Positions 1-7,718 of a stretch of DNA of 64,000 bases are shown here, piece by piece (within the stretch, counting starts at the first letter, position 1; each line of letters opens with the position of its first letter). The translations under genes were made by a program, and so were the position numbers. The stretch is from Amycolatopsis sp. WQ 127309 (GTDB taxonomy: Bacteria > Actinomycetota > Actinomycetes > Mycobacteriales > Pseudonocardiaceae): assembly GCF_023023025.1 (NCBI RefSeq), contig NZ_CP095481.1, positions 7,763,001 through 7,827,000 of the forward strand, in the 5' to 3' direction. The notes below the pieces were generated by a model that saw only the letters and a program-made list of their open reading frames with translations, had not been told where the DNA came from and did not search any database.

Positions 1-910
1 GGGCCGGTTCCGGGACGAGATCCGCTGCTACGCGGACACGCCGTCGCTGCCGGACCCGCGCGCGATGGGCGTCCGGCTGCTGGACCGCAAGCAGCGCGGG
101 TTCACGATGCTGAAGATGGACGTGGGCATCGACCTGCTGTGGGACGTGCCGGGCGCGCTGATCGCGCCGCCGGGGGCCCGCGCGGACACCACGACGATGC
201 ACCCGTTCACCGGCATCCAGGTCACCGCGAAGGGCGTCGACCACCTGGTGTCCTATGTGGACATCGTCCGCTCCGTCGTCGGCTACGACATCGCGCTCGC
301 CGCCGACCACTTCGGCCACATCGCCCTCGACTCCGCCATCCGGATCGCCCGCGCGCTGGAGCCGTTCACGCTGGCGTGGATCGAGGACCTGATCCCGTGG
401 CAGCTGACCGACCAGTGGCGGCAGCTCACCACCGCCGTCGACGTCCCGACGTGCACGGGGGAGGACATCTACCTGCTCGACGGCTTCCGGCCGCTGCTGG
501 ACGCCGGCGCCATCCGCGTCGCGCACCCCGACCCGGCGACGGCGGGCGGGATCGCGGAGACCAAGCGGATCGGCGACTACGCGCAGGAACGCGGGATCGC
601 GATGGCGCTGCACCTGGCGGCGTCGCCCATCGCGACGATGGCGTGCGTGCACTTGGCCGCCGCCACCGAGAACTTCCTCGCCCTCGAACACCACGCGGCC
701 GAGGTGGGGTTCTGGAGCGACCTCGTCACCGGCCTGCCCCGCCCGCTGATCCGGAACGGCCACATCACCGTGCCGGACACGCCGGGACTCGGGTTCGGCG
801 ACGTCGACGAGGAGCTGCTGCGCCGCCACCTCGACCCCCGCGACCCGGTGTTCTTCGCCGAGACGACGCACTGGGACGGGGAGTCGAGCCACGACCGGTT
901 GTGGAGCTGA
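1..910 (+). CDS. Mandelate racemase/muconate lactonizing enzyme family protein (5' end missing)
   Basis: Partial gene: the frame is open from base 2 and ends at TGA 908-910, so the N-terminal capping domain is mostly outside the window. The visible part is the barrel of an enolase-superfamily sugar-acid dehydratase or racemase: an early KMD (LKMDVG), then ADHFGHIALDSAIR, WIEDL, TGEDIYLLDGF and a late FLALEHH stretch, matching the metal-ligand and acid/base regions of the family. It probably abstracts the alpha-proton of an acid sugar in a Mg-dependent way. The exact substrate cannot be told from this. It ends 8 bp before the convergent RraA-like gene, and the pair may serve one sugar-acid or aromatic-acid pathway (inference). 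Confidence 0.8.
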   Translation, partial: GRFRDEIRCYADTPSLPDPRAMGVRLLDRKQRGFTMLKMDVGIDLLWDVPGALIAPPGARADTTTMHPFTGIQVTAKGVDHLVSYVDIVRSVVGYDIALAADHFGHIALDSAIRIARALEPFTLAWIEDLIPWQLTDQWRQLTTAVDVPTCTGEDIYLLDGFRPLLDAGAIRVAHPDPATAGGIAETKRIGDYAQERGIAMALHLAASPIATMACVHLAAATENFLALEHHAAEVGFWSDLVTGLPRPLIRNGHITVPDTPGLGFGDVDEELLRRHLDPRDPVFFAETTHWDGESSHDRLWS

Positions 911-918
911 AAGCGCTG

Positions 919-1659
919 TCAGGCCGGGCCCCGCCGGGCGCGCCACCGCTCGTACTCGGGCCGGGCCTCGTCCGACAGCGGGTAGTACAACCGCATGTCG
1001 CCGCCCTCGGCCAGCCGGATCCGGGAGAACTCCTCCCATTCCGCGTGTTCCCGAGCGTGGGCCACCAGGGCGGGGGCGAGCTTGACCGGCACCACGACCG
1101 CCCCGTCGTCGTCGGCGACGACGATGTCGCCCGGCTCGACGAGCGTGCCACCGCACGCGATCGGCACGTTGACGGCGGCCGGGACGATGCCGGTCTGGGT
1201 GTGGAAGTTCGGTGTGGCGCCCCGGATCCAGAGCCCGAGGCCGAGCTGCTTGGCCTCGCCGGTGTCGCGCAGGCAGCCGTCGACCACGACGCCGGCGCCG
1301 CCGCGGCCCTTGAAGTAGGTCAGCATCATCTCGCCGAACACACCGCTCTCCATGTCGCCGCGCGCGTCGACGACGATCATGTCGCCGGGCCGGGCGTGGT
1401 ACATGACGTGCCGGTGCAGCTGCTTCTCCGGTTCTTCGTACTCCTCGACGGGGTAGAGGTCTTCCCGTTTCGGCAGGAACTGCAGCGTCAGCGCCGGGCC
1501 GGCCATGCGCACGCCGGGGGTCACCGAAACCGGGCCGCTGATGAACGCGCTGCGGATGCCCATGCGGCTGAGCTCGCCGCTGGCCGTCGCGCTGCCGATG
1601 GCCGCGAGAGCCGCGCTGAGGTCTGCGGGCGGGCGAACGATGTCATGCGTCTCGACCAC
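919..1659 (-). CDS. RraA-like/4-hydroxy-4-methyl-2-oxoglutarate aldolase family protein
   Basis: A protein of about 246 residues with the RraA/HMG-aldolase fold: an N-terminal LSAALAAIGSATASGELSRMG stretch, GPALTLQF, PGDMIVVDARGD, the active-site-like GGAGVVVDGCLRDT and NVPIACGGTLVEPGDIVVADDDGAVVV. Members are divalent-metal aldolases/decarboxylases of oxo-acids or regulators of RNase E. A catabolic aldolase role fits the neighbouring enolase-superfamily gene. I chose GTG at 1659 because GAGGGAG lies just upstream and family homology starts there. The same frame is open to an ATG at 1935 with about 92 extra residues that do not resemble the family. Confidence 0.75.
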   Translation of the reverse strand: MVETHDIVRPPADLSAALAAIGSATASGELSRMGIRSAFISGPVSVTPGVRMAGPALTLQFLPKREDLYPVEEYEEPEKQLHRHVMYHARPGDMIVVDARGDMESGVFGEMMLTYFKGRGGAGVVVDGCLRDTGEAKQLGLGLWIRGATPNFHTQTGIVPAAVNVPIACGGTLVEPGDIVVADDDGAVVVPVKLAPALVAHAREHAEWEEFSRIRLAEGGDMRLYYPLSDEARPEYERWRARRGPA

Positions 1660-1977
1660 GTCGATAGCTCCCTCGGGTCCGCGGATACCGTGACTGTCGA
1701 AGAGTTTCGCTGAGACTCCGGATCCGAGCCTAGTCCGGCGGACGTGCTTCCGCGACGTCATCCGGGTGGCGGTTTTGCCCTCCGCGACACCAAAACACCG
1801 ACTCCGCGGTCCACTGGGAACGCGGTTCCCCGTCGCTGCAGCGCTTCGGCCGGCGTGCACGTCGTACTGCCGGAAGCCGCCCTCGGTGAGGGCAGTGGGC
1901 GCGACGACGTCTCCGATGGCGTAAAGCTCTTTCATGCCGCCACTATGGGATCTCGAGCGGGTTGAGAGTCAAGGGCA

Positions 1978-2005
1978 CGGGCGGCCTCCGTCCAGAGGCC
2001 GCCCG
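1978..2005 (-). terminator. Hairpin terminator downstream of the TAP-like peptidase gene
   Basis: Perfect 11-bp inverted repeat CGGGCGGCCTC / GAGGCCGCCCG with a 6-nt loop, starting 12 nt past the stop of the gene ending at 2017. There is no clear U-tract, as is usual in actinomycetes. Confidence 0.65.
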
Positions 2006-2016
2006 CGCCGGGCCGA

Positions 2017-3561
2017 TCACTGCGTTGTGACGTCGGTGCAGTCGAGGTCCTTCTCCGGCAGCCGGCCGGTGTCCAGGAACGCCGTGGTGGCGGTGTCCGC
2101 GCAGGCCGAACCTTCGTGGTAGACGTAGTGCCCGCCGTTGCCGACGCCGACGAACGCGGCGCGGGTGCCCAGCGCGCGGCGCAGCCCGAGGCCGGAGTCC
2201 CACGGCGTGGCGTGGTCGCGGCGGTTCTGCAGGATCAGGGTGTTGCGCGGGCCCTGGCCGGCCACGGTGACCGGCTTCTCGACCGGTTGCGGCCAGAACG
2301 CGCACGGCCAGATGTTCGCCGGCATGCCCGCGGTCAGGGGCCAGGCCGTGCGGTCGGCGGCGGTGGCCCGGGCGTAGGCGCCGACGTCGTGCGACCACTC
2401 GGCGTCGCCGCAGGTGAGGGCCAGGAACATGGTCGCCTGGTTGTCCGCGGGGACACCCGGGGCGGCCGGGCCGTCGGCGAACACCTGCTTGAGCACCGCG
2501 CCGTCGGCGTCGGTGACCCGCCCGTCGGCCAGGTCGCCGGCGGCCTTCCAGACCTGGGCGAGCACCGGGAGGGTGTTGTTGTGGATGAGCAGCGCGTAGG
2601 TGACGCCACGCAGCATCGCCCCGCTCAACGACTGCGGCGTGCCCGGGACCGGCGCCGGCTGGTGGTCGAGCCGGTCGGCGAGCGCGAGGTAGGTCCGGGT
2701 GACCTCGGCGGGGGTGGCGCCGAGCCCGAGGGCGCCGTTCTGCGCGGCGGCGACGGCGGCCGCGTCGGGGAACCGTTCGGTCATGCCCTTGCTCCAGCTC
2801 GCCGCTTCGCCGGCCCACACGTGGGCGGGATCGACGTTGCCTTCCAGGATCACGCGGTCGGTCCGGTCCGGGAACAGTGCACTGTAGACGGTGCCGAGGT
2901 AGGTGCCGTAGGACTGGCCCCAGTACGAGATCTTGGCTTCGCCCAAGGCTTCCCGGACGCGGTCGAGGTCGCGGGCGGTGTTGGCGGTGGTGAAGTAGCG
3001 CAGGTTCTCCCCGGCCGTGGCAGCACACTTGGCGGCCGTGGCCCGGGCGGCCTGGACGTTCGCGTCGATCGAGCCGTCGGCGGCGGGGTAGGGGAAGAGG
3101 GCGGCGACGCTGGGGTTCTCGAGGCCGCAGCTCTGCGGGGTGCTGGTCCCGACCCCGCGCGGGTCGAAGCCGATCAGGTCGTAGCCGTCCAGGACGGGTT
3201 TCGGCAGCGTCGGGGCCATCGCGCCGGGTGTGTCGAGCCCCGGCAGCGCCGGACCACCCGGGTTCAGCAGCAGGACGCCGTGGCGCTTGGCGGGATCGGC
3301 GGCCCCCAGCCGGGAGATGACGACCTCGATCGACGCGCGGTCCGGCCGGCTGTAGTCCAGCGGTACCTTCACTTTCGCGCAGGTGAGCCGGGGATCCCGG
3401 GTCGTGCCCGGTGCCGCCGCCGGGCACGGTCCCCACGCGAGCGCCGCGGGCGGCCCCGGGCTGTCTTCGTCGTCCGCGCTGTCGCACGCCGCCGCGCCGA
3501 GAACGGTCAGCGTGGTCACCGCCAAAGCCGCCGCGAACCGTGACCCGCGTGTCTTCCTCAT
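2017..3561 (-). CDS. Secreted alpha/beta hydrolase, tripeptidyl aminopeptidase (TAP) family, probable lipoprotein
   Basis: 514 residues. An N-terminal signal (MRKTRGSR, hydrophobic stretch, then GAAACDS) suggests a lipoprotein cysteine near residue 26. The mature part has the TAP/SlpD layout: LLLNPGGP oxyanion loop, GFDPRGVGTS, nucleophile elbow GQSYG (Ser), and a C-terminal TAP domain with DHATPW and GGHYVYHEGSACAD carrying the presumed Asp and His plus paired cysteines. It would release short N-terminal peptides from extracellular proteins. Start ATG has GGAGGG about 9 nt upstream. It is monocistronic, with a hairpin after its stop. Confidence 0.85.
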   Translation of the reverse strand: MRKTRGSRFAAALAVTTLTVLGAAACDSADDEDSPGPPAALAWGPCPAAAPGTTRDPRLTCAKVKVPLDYSRPDRASIEVVISRLGAADPAKRHGVLLLNPGGPALPGLDTPGAMAPTLPKPVLDGYDLIGFDPRGVGTSTPQSCGLENPSVAALFPYPAADGSIDANVQAARATAAKCAATAGENLRYFTTANTARDLDRVREALGEAKISYWGQSYGTYLGTVYSALFPDRTDRVILEGNVDPAHVWAGEAASWSKGMTERFPDAAAVAAAQNGALGLGATPAEVTRTYLALADRLDHQPAPVPGTPQSLSGAMLRGVTYALLIHNNTLPVLAQVWKAAGDLADGRVTDADGAVLKQVFADGPAAPGVPADNQATMFLALTCGDAEWSHDVGAYARATAADRTAWPLTAGMPANIWPCAFWPQPVEKPVTVAGQGPRNTLILQNRRDHATPWDSGLGLRRALGTRAAFVGVGNGGHYVYHEGSACADTATTAFLDTGRLPEKDLDCTDVTTQ

Positions 3562-3715
3562 GGTGCTCGCCCTCCGCCGTTCGATGGTTTTGACGGCGCT
3601 GAAGGTAGCGAGGGCGGGACCGCGCGAACGTCACCCCGGAGTGGGCAGCCCGAGTAGCTCTCCCGGGGGACAACGGCCCGGATGGACACGCCGTGGGCGA
3701 GCGGCGTTGGCCGTG

Positions 3716-4294
3716 CTACGCGGCCGGTGCCGCGGGGATGGCGTTGTCGACGAGGACGGCCGCGACCGCGGCGGCGGTGGTGAACGCTTCGGCGTCGAGG
3801 ACCCGGCTGCGGGCCGAGGCGCCGTCCAGGAGCAGCGCCAGTTGCTCGCCGAGCTGTTCCGGGTCGGGGGCGCCGGCCTCGCGGGCGGCCTCGGTGAGCC
3901 GGGCGGCGAAGCCCAGTTTGTAGTCGCGGGCGTGCACGCGTGCGGGGTGGCCCGGGTCGGGGATTTCGACGGCCGCCGCGATGAAGGGGCACAGGGGCGA
4001 GTGCACGTCGAACACGGCGAGGAGCCGCTCGCGAGGTGTGAGGTCGGTGCGGTCGAACACTTCGGGCAGGATCTCGGGGTCGAATCGGCGCAGGCCTTCG
4101 GCGATCAGCTCGTCCTTGCCGGCGAAGTGCTGGTACAGCGTGCGTTTGGACACCCCGGCCACCGCGCAGAGCTGATCCATGCCGGTGCTGGTGATGCCTT
4201 GGTCGCGGAACAGCTGCTGTGACGCGCTGACGATGCGCTCCCGCGCGCCCCGGCCGCGCCGCAGACCCCGCGGTCCCTTCTCCACCTCTGTCAC
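3716..4294 (-). CDS. TetR family transcriptional regulator
   Basis: 192 residues. The N-terminal helix-turn-helix is clear (ARERIVSASQQLFRDQGITSTGMDQL, then AVAGVSKRTLYQHFAGKDELI), followed by a ligand-binding domain with SPLCPFIAAAVEIPDPGHP, a motif common in regulators of oxidoreductase genes. It is divergent from the SDR gene starting at 4420. The 125-bp gap holds two copies of a 14-nt sequence (4324-4337 and 4378-4391), plausible operators, so repression of itself and of the SDR gene is likely. Start is GTG at 4294; an in-frame GTG 9 nt further in is an alternative. Confidence 0.85.
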   Translation of the reverse strand: MTEVEKGPRGLRRGRGARERIVSASQQLFRDQGITSTGMDQLCAVAGVSKRTLYQHFAGKDELIAEGLRRFDPEILPEVFDRTDLTPRERLLAVFDVHSPLCPFIAAAVEIPDPGHPARVHARDYKLGFAARLTEAAREAGAPDPEQLGEQLALLLDGASARSRVLDAEAFTTAAAVAAVLVDNAIPAAPAA

Positions 4295-4323
4295 ATCCCC
4301 AGCTTAGCTCACTCGGGTACCGC

Positions 4324-4391
4324 TCGGTGTGCATAGCTTGCGTCCCGCTCGGCTGCTCGCTACGTTAGGTACTCAGATCGGTGTACATAGC
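4324..4391. promoter_or_regulatory. Paired direct repeats in the TetR/SDR divergent promoter
   Basis: TCGGTGTGCATAGC (4324-4337) and TCGGTGTACATAGC (4378-4391) differ at one base and are 54 bp apart. They are placed symmetrically between the two divergent genes, one near each, so they are candidate operators for the TetR protein. Confidence 0.5.
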
Positions 4392-4419
4392 ATCGGCACA
4401 GTGAGTGGATGGAGCGGTC

Positions 4420-5154
4420 GTGGGAAAGCTCGATGGCAAGGTCGCGGTGATCACCGGCGGGACGAGCGGGATGGCGCTGGCCGGTGCGAAGCTGTTCGTC
4501 GACGAAGGGGCGCACGTCTTCATTTCGGGCCGGCGGAAGGACGCGCTGGACGACGCCGTCAGGCTGATCGGCCGGAACGTCACCGGCGTGCAGGGCGATT
4601 CGGCCGACCTCGACGACCTGGACCGGTTGTTCGAGACGGTCAAGCGGGAGAAGGGTTCGGTCGACGTGGTGTGGGCGAGCGCCGGGACGGGCGAGCAGGG
4701 CAAGCTCGGCGAGATCACCCCGGAGCAGTTCGACGCCGCCTTCTCGCTGAACGCGCGCGGCACGCTGTTCACGATCCAGAAAGCGCTTCCGCTGCTCAAC
4801 GACGGCGGCTCGATCGTCATGACCGGGTCGAACGCGTCGCTGCGGGGCTATCCCGAGTGGAGCGTGTACGCGGCGAGCAAGGCCGTGCTGCCCGCCTACG
4901 CCCGGGTGTGGGTGGCCGAGCTGCGGGACCGGAAGATCCGGGTGAACGTGCTGACCCCCGGCCAGGTCGCCACGCCGATCCTGGCGGAGGTGATGGACGA
5001 GGCGACGAAGGCGCAGTTCGAGTCCGTGATCCCGCGGCGGGAAATGGGCCGCCCCGAAGAGATCGCGTCGGTCGCGTTGTTCCTCGCCTCGGACGACTCG
5101 AGCTACGTCAACGGCATGGAGCTGGTCGTCGACGGCGGCACCACGGTGATCTGA
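4420..5154 (+). CDS. Short-chain dehydrogenase/reductase (SDR)
   Basis: 244 residues, classical SDR. N-terminal cofactor site TGGTSGMA; a WASAGTG stretch stands where most members have NNAG; the catalytic Tyr and Lys are in SVYAASKAVL; PGQVATPI follows, and the C-terminus SSYVNGMELVVDGGTTVI is typical. An NAD(P)-dependent alcohol/ketone oxidoreductase; substrate unknown. I chose GTG 4420, with GGAG five nt upstream, over the GTG 15 nt earlier. It is divergent from a TetR gene and ends 8 bp from a convergent SDR. Confidence 0.85.
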   Translation: MGKLDGKVAVITGGTSGMALAGAKLFVDEGAHVFISGRRKDALDDAVRLIGRNVTGVQGDSADLDDLDRLFETVKREKGSVDVVWASAGTGEQGKLGEITPEQFDAAFSLNARGTLFTIQKALPLLNDGGSIVMTGSNASLRGYPEWSVYAASKAVLPAYARVWVAELRDRKIRVNVLTPGQVATPILAEVMDEATKAQFESVIPRREMGRPEEIASVALFLASDDSSYVNGMELVVDGGTTVI

Positions 5155-5162
5155 GCGCGTCG

Positions 5163-6068
5163 TCAGCCGGCGAAGTGGTGCTGGCTCAGCGCAAGGAGTT
5201 TCCGCTGGGTCGCGGGGTCGTGGGACACCGGGGGAGTGCTCGTTTCCTTGTCGCGGTTGAAGTAGCGGCCGGTGACCCCGGCCATGGCGGGGTCGGTCGC
5301 CATGCGGGTGGCGCTTCGCGCTCCTTCGGCGGGGGTGAGCAGGCTGCGGCGGATGAGGGCACGCATGGGGCGTAGCAGCGGGGGCACGAGGTCGTCGATG
5401 ATGTCGGTGGCGACGATGCCCGGGTGCAGGGCGTTGACGGTCACCCCGTCGGCGGCGAGGTCGCGGGCGAGGGCGTAGCCGGCGGTGACGGTCATCAGCT
5501 TGGCGCGTGCGTAGGCCTCGAAGGGTACGAAACCGGCCGCGGGGTTGAGTTCCGCGAGGTCGTCGACGCCGGTCAGGTCGAGAGTCGCCGGCCGCGGCTT
5601 GCCGGCGAGCTTGACCTGCCGGGTGTCGTTGAGCGTGTCGCTGGCGACGTTCACCACGCGGGCCCGGCCGCGGCGCAGCGCCGCGTCCAGCAGGGTGGTG
5701 AGGCCGTAGGCGGCTAGGTAGTCGAGGGCGATGTGCATCTCGACGCCGTCGGCCGAGACGCGGTGTTCGGGGAAGTGCGCACCGGCGTTGTTGACGAGGA
5801 GGTGGATCCGGTCGTGCCGCTCCAGGACGGTCTTCGCCGCGGTCACGACGTCGGCGCGCCGGGACAGGTCGCCGGGGATGACGTCGAGCCGGTTCGCCTG
5901 GGCACCGAGGAGTGCGCGCAAAGCGTGGGCACGAGCGGGATCGCGGGCGACGGTGAGCACGTGCGCACCCGCGCGGACGAGGTCGGCGGCGATGACCTGA
6001 CCCATGCCGCCGGTCGCGCCGGTGACGACGGCGACCTTCCCGGTCAGGTCGGGGACGGCGGCGCTCAC
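5163..6068 (-). CDS. Short-chain dehydrogenase, retinol dehydrogenase-like
   Basis: 301 residues. TGATGGMG cofactor loop, LLVNNAGAHF, serine in VVNVASD, catalytic YARAK and NALHPGIVATDI identify an SDR of the retinol-dehydrogenase/WW-domain oxidoreductase type, which is longer at the C-terminus than classical SDRs. The GTG start (6068) overlaps the TGA of the upstream NmrA-like gene in a 4-bp GTGA, so the two are almost surely translated from one message and controlled by the divergent TetR gene at 6761. Substrate unknown. Confidence 0.85.
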   Translation of the reverse strand: MSAAVPDLTGKVAVVTGATGGMGQVIAADLVRAGAHVLTVARDPARAHALRALLGAQANRLDVIPGDLSRRADVVTAAKTVLERHDRIHLLVNNAGAHFPEHRVSADGVEMHIALDYLAAYGLTTLLDAALRRGRARVVNVASDTLNDTRQVKLAGKPRPATLDLTGVDDLAELNPAAGFVPFEAYARAKLMTVTAGYALARDLAADGVTVNALHPGIVATDIIDDLVPPLLRPMRALIRRSLLTPAEGARSATRMATDPAMAGVTGRYFNRDKETSTPPVSHDPATQRKLLALSQHHFAG

Positions 6069-6682
6069 CGGCTGATCCGCGGGTAGGCGTGGGCGTACCG
6101 CGGGGTTTCGGCCTCGTCGAGCAGGAACGCGGCGAGATCGGCGCGGCCGATGGAGCTCCACAACCGGATCCGCAGGTCGGTGCCGGTCCGGTACTTCCCG
6201 ATCTCGTCGTGGTCCGCCAGCTTCGGCGGCCGCACGATCGTCCAGTCCAGGCCGGAGGCGGTGATGAGCGGCTCCATCGCCTCCTTGTCGCGCATGCGCT
6301 CGGCGACGTTCGCCCACACGGCCAAGGAGTACAGCGACTTGTCGTGCGTCTCCAGCACGCCGTGCGCGCTGAGGGCGATCAGACGGTCCACCCCCGCCGC
6401 CCTCATCGCGGTGACCGCGGAGCGGACGCCGTCGGTGCACACCGTCGTCGGCCCGGTGCCGGCGCCGCCCAGCGCGCTGATCACCACGCTCGTGCCCGGC
6501 AGGGCGCGGGTGAGGGCCGGGACATCGGTGACTTCGGGCCAGCTCACTTCGGCAAGCCCTTCGTGCGGCGCGAACGTCCCCACCCGGCGGACCGGCGCGA
6601 CCACGTGGTGCCCGCGCCGGAGCGCCGTGGACACCACGTGGCGTCCGGTGGCCCCGGTCGCTCCGAGTACCGTCACGGTCAT
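6065..6682 (-). CDS. NAD(P)H-binding NmrA/NAD-epimerase-like oxidoreductase
   Basis: 205 residues from the ATG that opens the Rossmann strand (MTVTVLGATGATGRHVV, glycine motif GATGATG). SVVISALGGAG and a C-terminal TPRYAHAYPRISR follow. It belongs to the atypical SDR group that includes NmrA-like and quinone-oxidoreductase-like proteins; catalytic residues of classical SDRs are absent. The frame is open to a TTG at 6739, and neither start has a clear ribosome site. The next gene begins inside its stop codon. An inverted repeat, TCTGT-gat-ACAGA (6682-6694), sits on the chosen start and may be regulatory. Confidence 0.8.
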   Translation of the reverse strand: MTVTVLGATGATGRHVVSTALRRGHHVVAPVRRVGTFAPHEGLAEVSWPEVTDVPALTRALPGTSVVISALGGAGTGPTTVCTDGVRSAVTAMRAAGVDRLIALSAHGVLETHDKSLYSLAVWANVAERMRDKEAMEPLITASGLDWTIVRPPKLADHDEIGKYRTGTDLRIRLWSSIGRADLAAFLLDEAETPRYAHAYPRISR

Positions 6683-6775
6683 CTGTGATACAGAATGTCT
6701 CATATTGCCATCATGCACACTCATCGTGCTTCGAGTCAAGTTGTCTCATAGGATCGGCTCGTGACCAGTGAGACA
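6682..6775. promoter_or_regulatory. Candidate TetR operator region between NmrA-like and TetR genes
   Basis: Contains TGTCTCATA at 6696-6704 and again at 6742-6750, the inverted form TGAGACA at 6769-6775 (inside the TetR gene start), and the small dyad TCTGT-gat-ACAGA at 6682-6694. The repetition around both start sites suggests autoregulation by the TetR protein. Confidence 0.45.
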
Positions 6776-7330
6776 GACCCCCGATCCGTGCGAAGCCGGG
6801 AAGCGATCCTGAACGCCGCCCGCGAGCTGCTGCTGGAAAGCGGCCCGACCGCGGTGACGCACGTGCAGGTCGCCGACCGCGCGGGGGTGGGCCGCGCGAC
6901 GGTCTACCGTCACTGGCCGCAGGCCGAACCGCTGCTCCTCGAGGCCATGGCCACCGTCCCGATGCCGTTCCTCGACCAGCCCACCAGGCCCACCCGGGAG
7001 TGGCTGCGCCGGGAGCTGACCGCCATCGCCCGTCAGCTCGAGCTGGACGACGTCCGCGCCGTGTCCACGACCCTGGCCAACACGGCCCTGTGGGACGAGA
7101 ACATGGACGCCCGCCGCGCCCAGTTCGCCGCCATCCTCACCGACCGCCTGGCAACCGCCCTGGACGACGCCCAGGCGCGCGGCGAGCTCACCCTTGCGCT
7201 GGCCAGCCGCAACGCCGCAGCCCTGACGATCGGCCCGCTGTACTACCGCAGCACCATCGAGCACGCCCCGGCCGACGCCACCCTCATCGACGCCGCCATC
7301 GCCGCCCTGGGCACCTGGTCCGCCGCTTAG
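6761..7330 (+). CDS. TetR family transcriptional regulator
   Basis: 189 residues. HTH region SREAILNAARELLLESGPTAVTHVQVADRAGVGRATVYRHWP, then a helical C-terminal domain (YYRSTIEHAPADATLIDAAI). GTG start at 6761. Divergent from the NmrA-like/SDR operon, with shared TGTCTCA elements in between, so it probably represses that operon and itself. The inducer is unknown. It ends 52 bp from the convergent small gene at 7383. Confidence 0.85.
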   Translation: MTSETDPRSVRSREAILNAARELLLESGPTAVTHVQVADRAGVGRATVYRHWPQAEPLLLEAMATVPMPFLDQPTRPTREWLRRELTAIARQLELDDVRAVSTTLANTALWDENMDARRAQFAAILTDRLATALDDAQARGELTLALASRNAAALTIGPLYYRSTIEHAPADATLIDAAIAALGTWSAA

Positions 7331-7382
7331 TGTGCTCGACCGAGCAAGGGTGGCCCGATCACCAGGTGGACGTCCGGAACCC

Positions 7383-7718
7383 CTAGTCGTCGTCCTCCGG
7401 GGCGATCTCCGGTTCCGCAAGATCGAGCGCCGCCAAGGCCGCGATCTCCTCCCGGACCCCGGCTTCCGCGCCGTCGAGGGCTGCTTGCCGATCGGCCTCG
7501 GGCAGGGCGTGCCACTCGTCGATGCCCGCGTGGGCCGCCTTCAGCGTCTCCTCGGACAGGTACGAGCGGTACAGCAGGTCTTCCGGCTTCGCGTGGCCCG
7601 CCAGGACGTCGCGGGCGAAGTCGGCCAGGTCGCCCTCGCCGCGGGCCAGCAGCACCAGCTGGTTGTGCCTCGCGAGCCGGCCCTGTGGTGTGCGCCACGG
7701 TGAGATCTCCACGGTCAC
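7383..7718 (-). CDS. Hypothetical protein coupled to a WXG-like protein
   Basis: 111 residues, acidic, ending EPEIAPEDDD; no signal peptide or membrane segment. It starts SPWRTPQGRLARHNQLVLLARGEGDLADFARDVLAGHA. I do not recognise the family. The GTG start at 7718 overlaps the stop of the upstream gene by 4 bp (GTGA), which indicates translational coupling. By analogy with paired WXG-type loci it might be a chaperone or partner of the upstream protein, but nothing in the sequence proves this. Confidence 0.65.
   Translation of the reverse strand: MTVEISPWRTPQGRLARHNQLVLLARGEGDLADFARDVLAGHAKPEDLLYRSYLSEETLKAAHAGIDEWHALPEADRQAALDGAEAGVREEIAALAALDLAEPEIAPEDDD

Noticed and set aside
139..1713. A 524-codon plus-strand reading frame over the enolase-superfamily and RraA-like genes
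   Set aside because: Arg/Ala/Pro-rich, no domain pattern, and it crosses two genes with clear family signatures in other frames.
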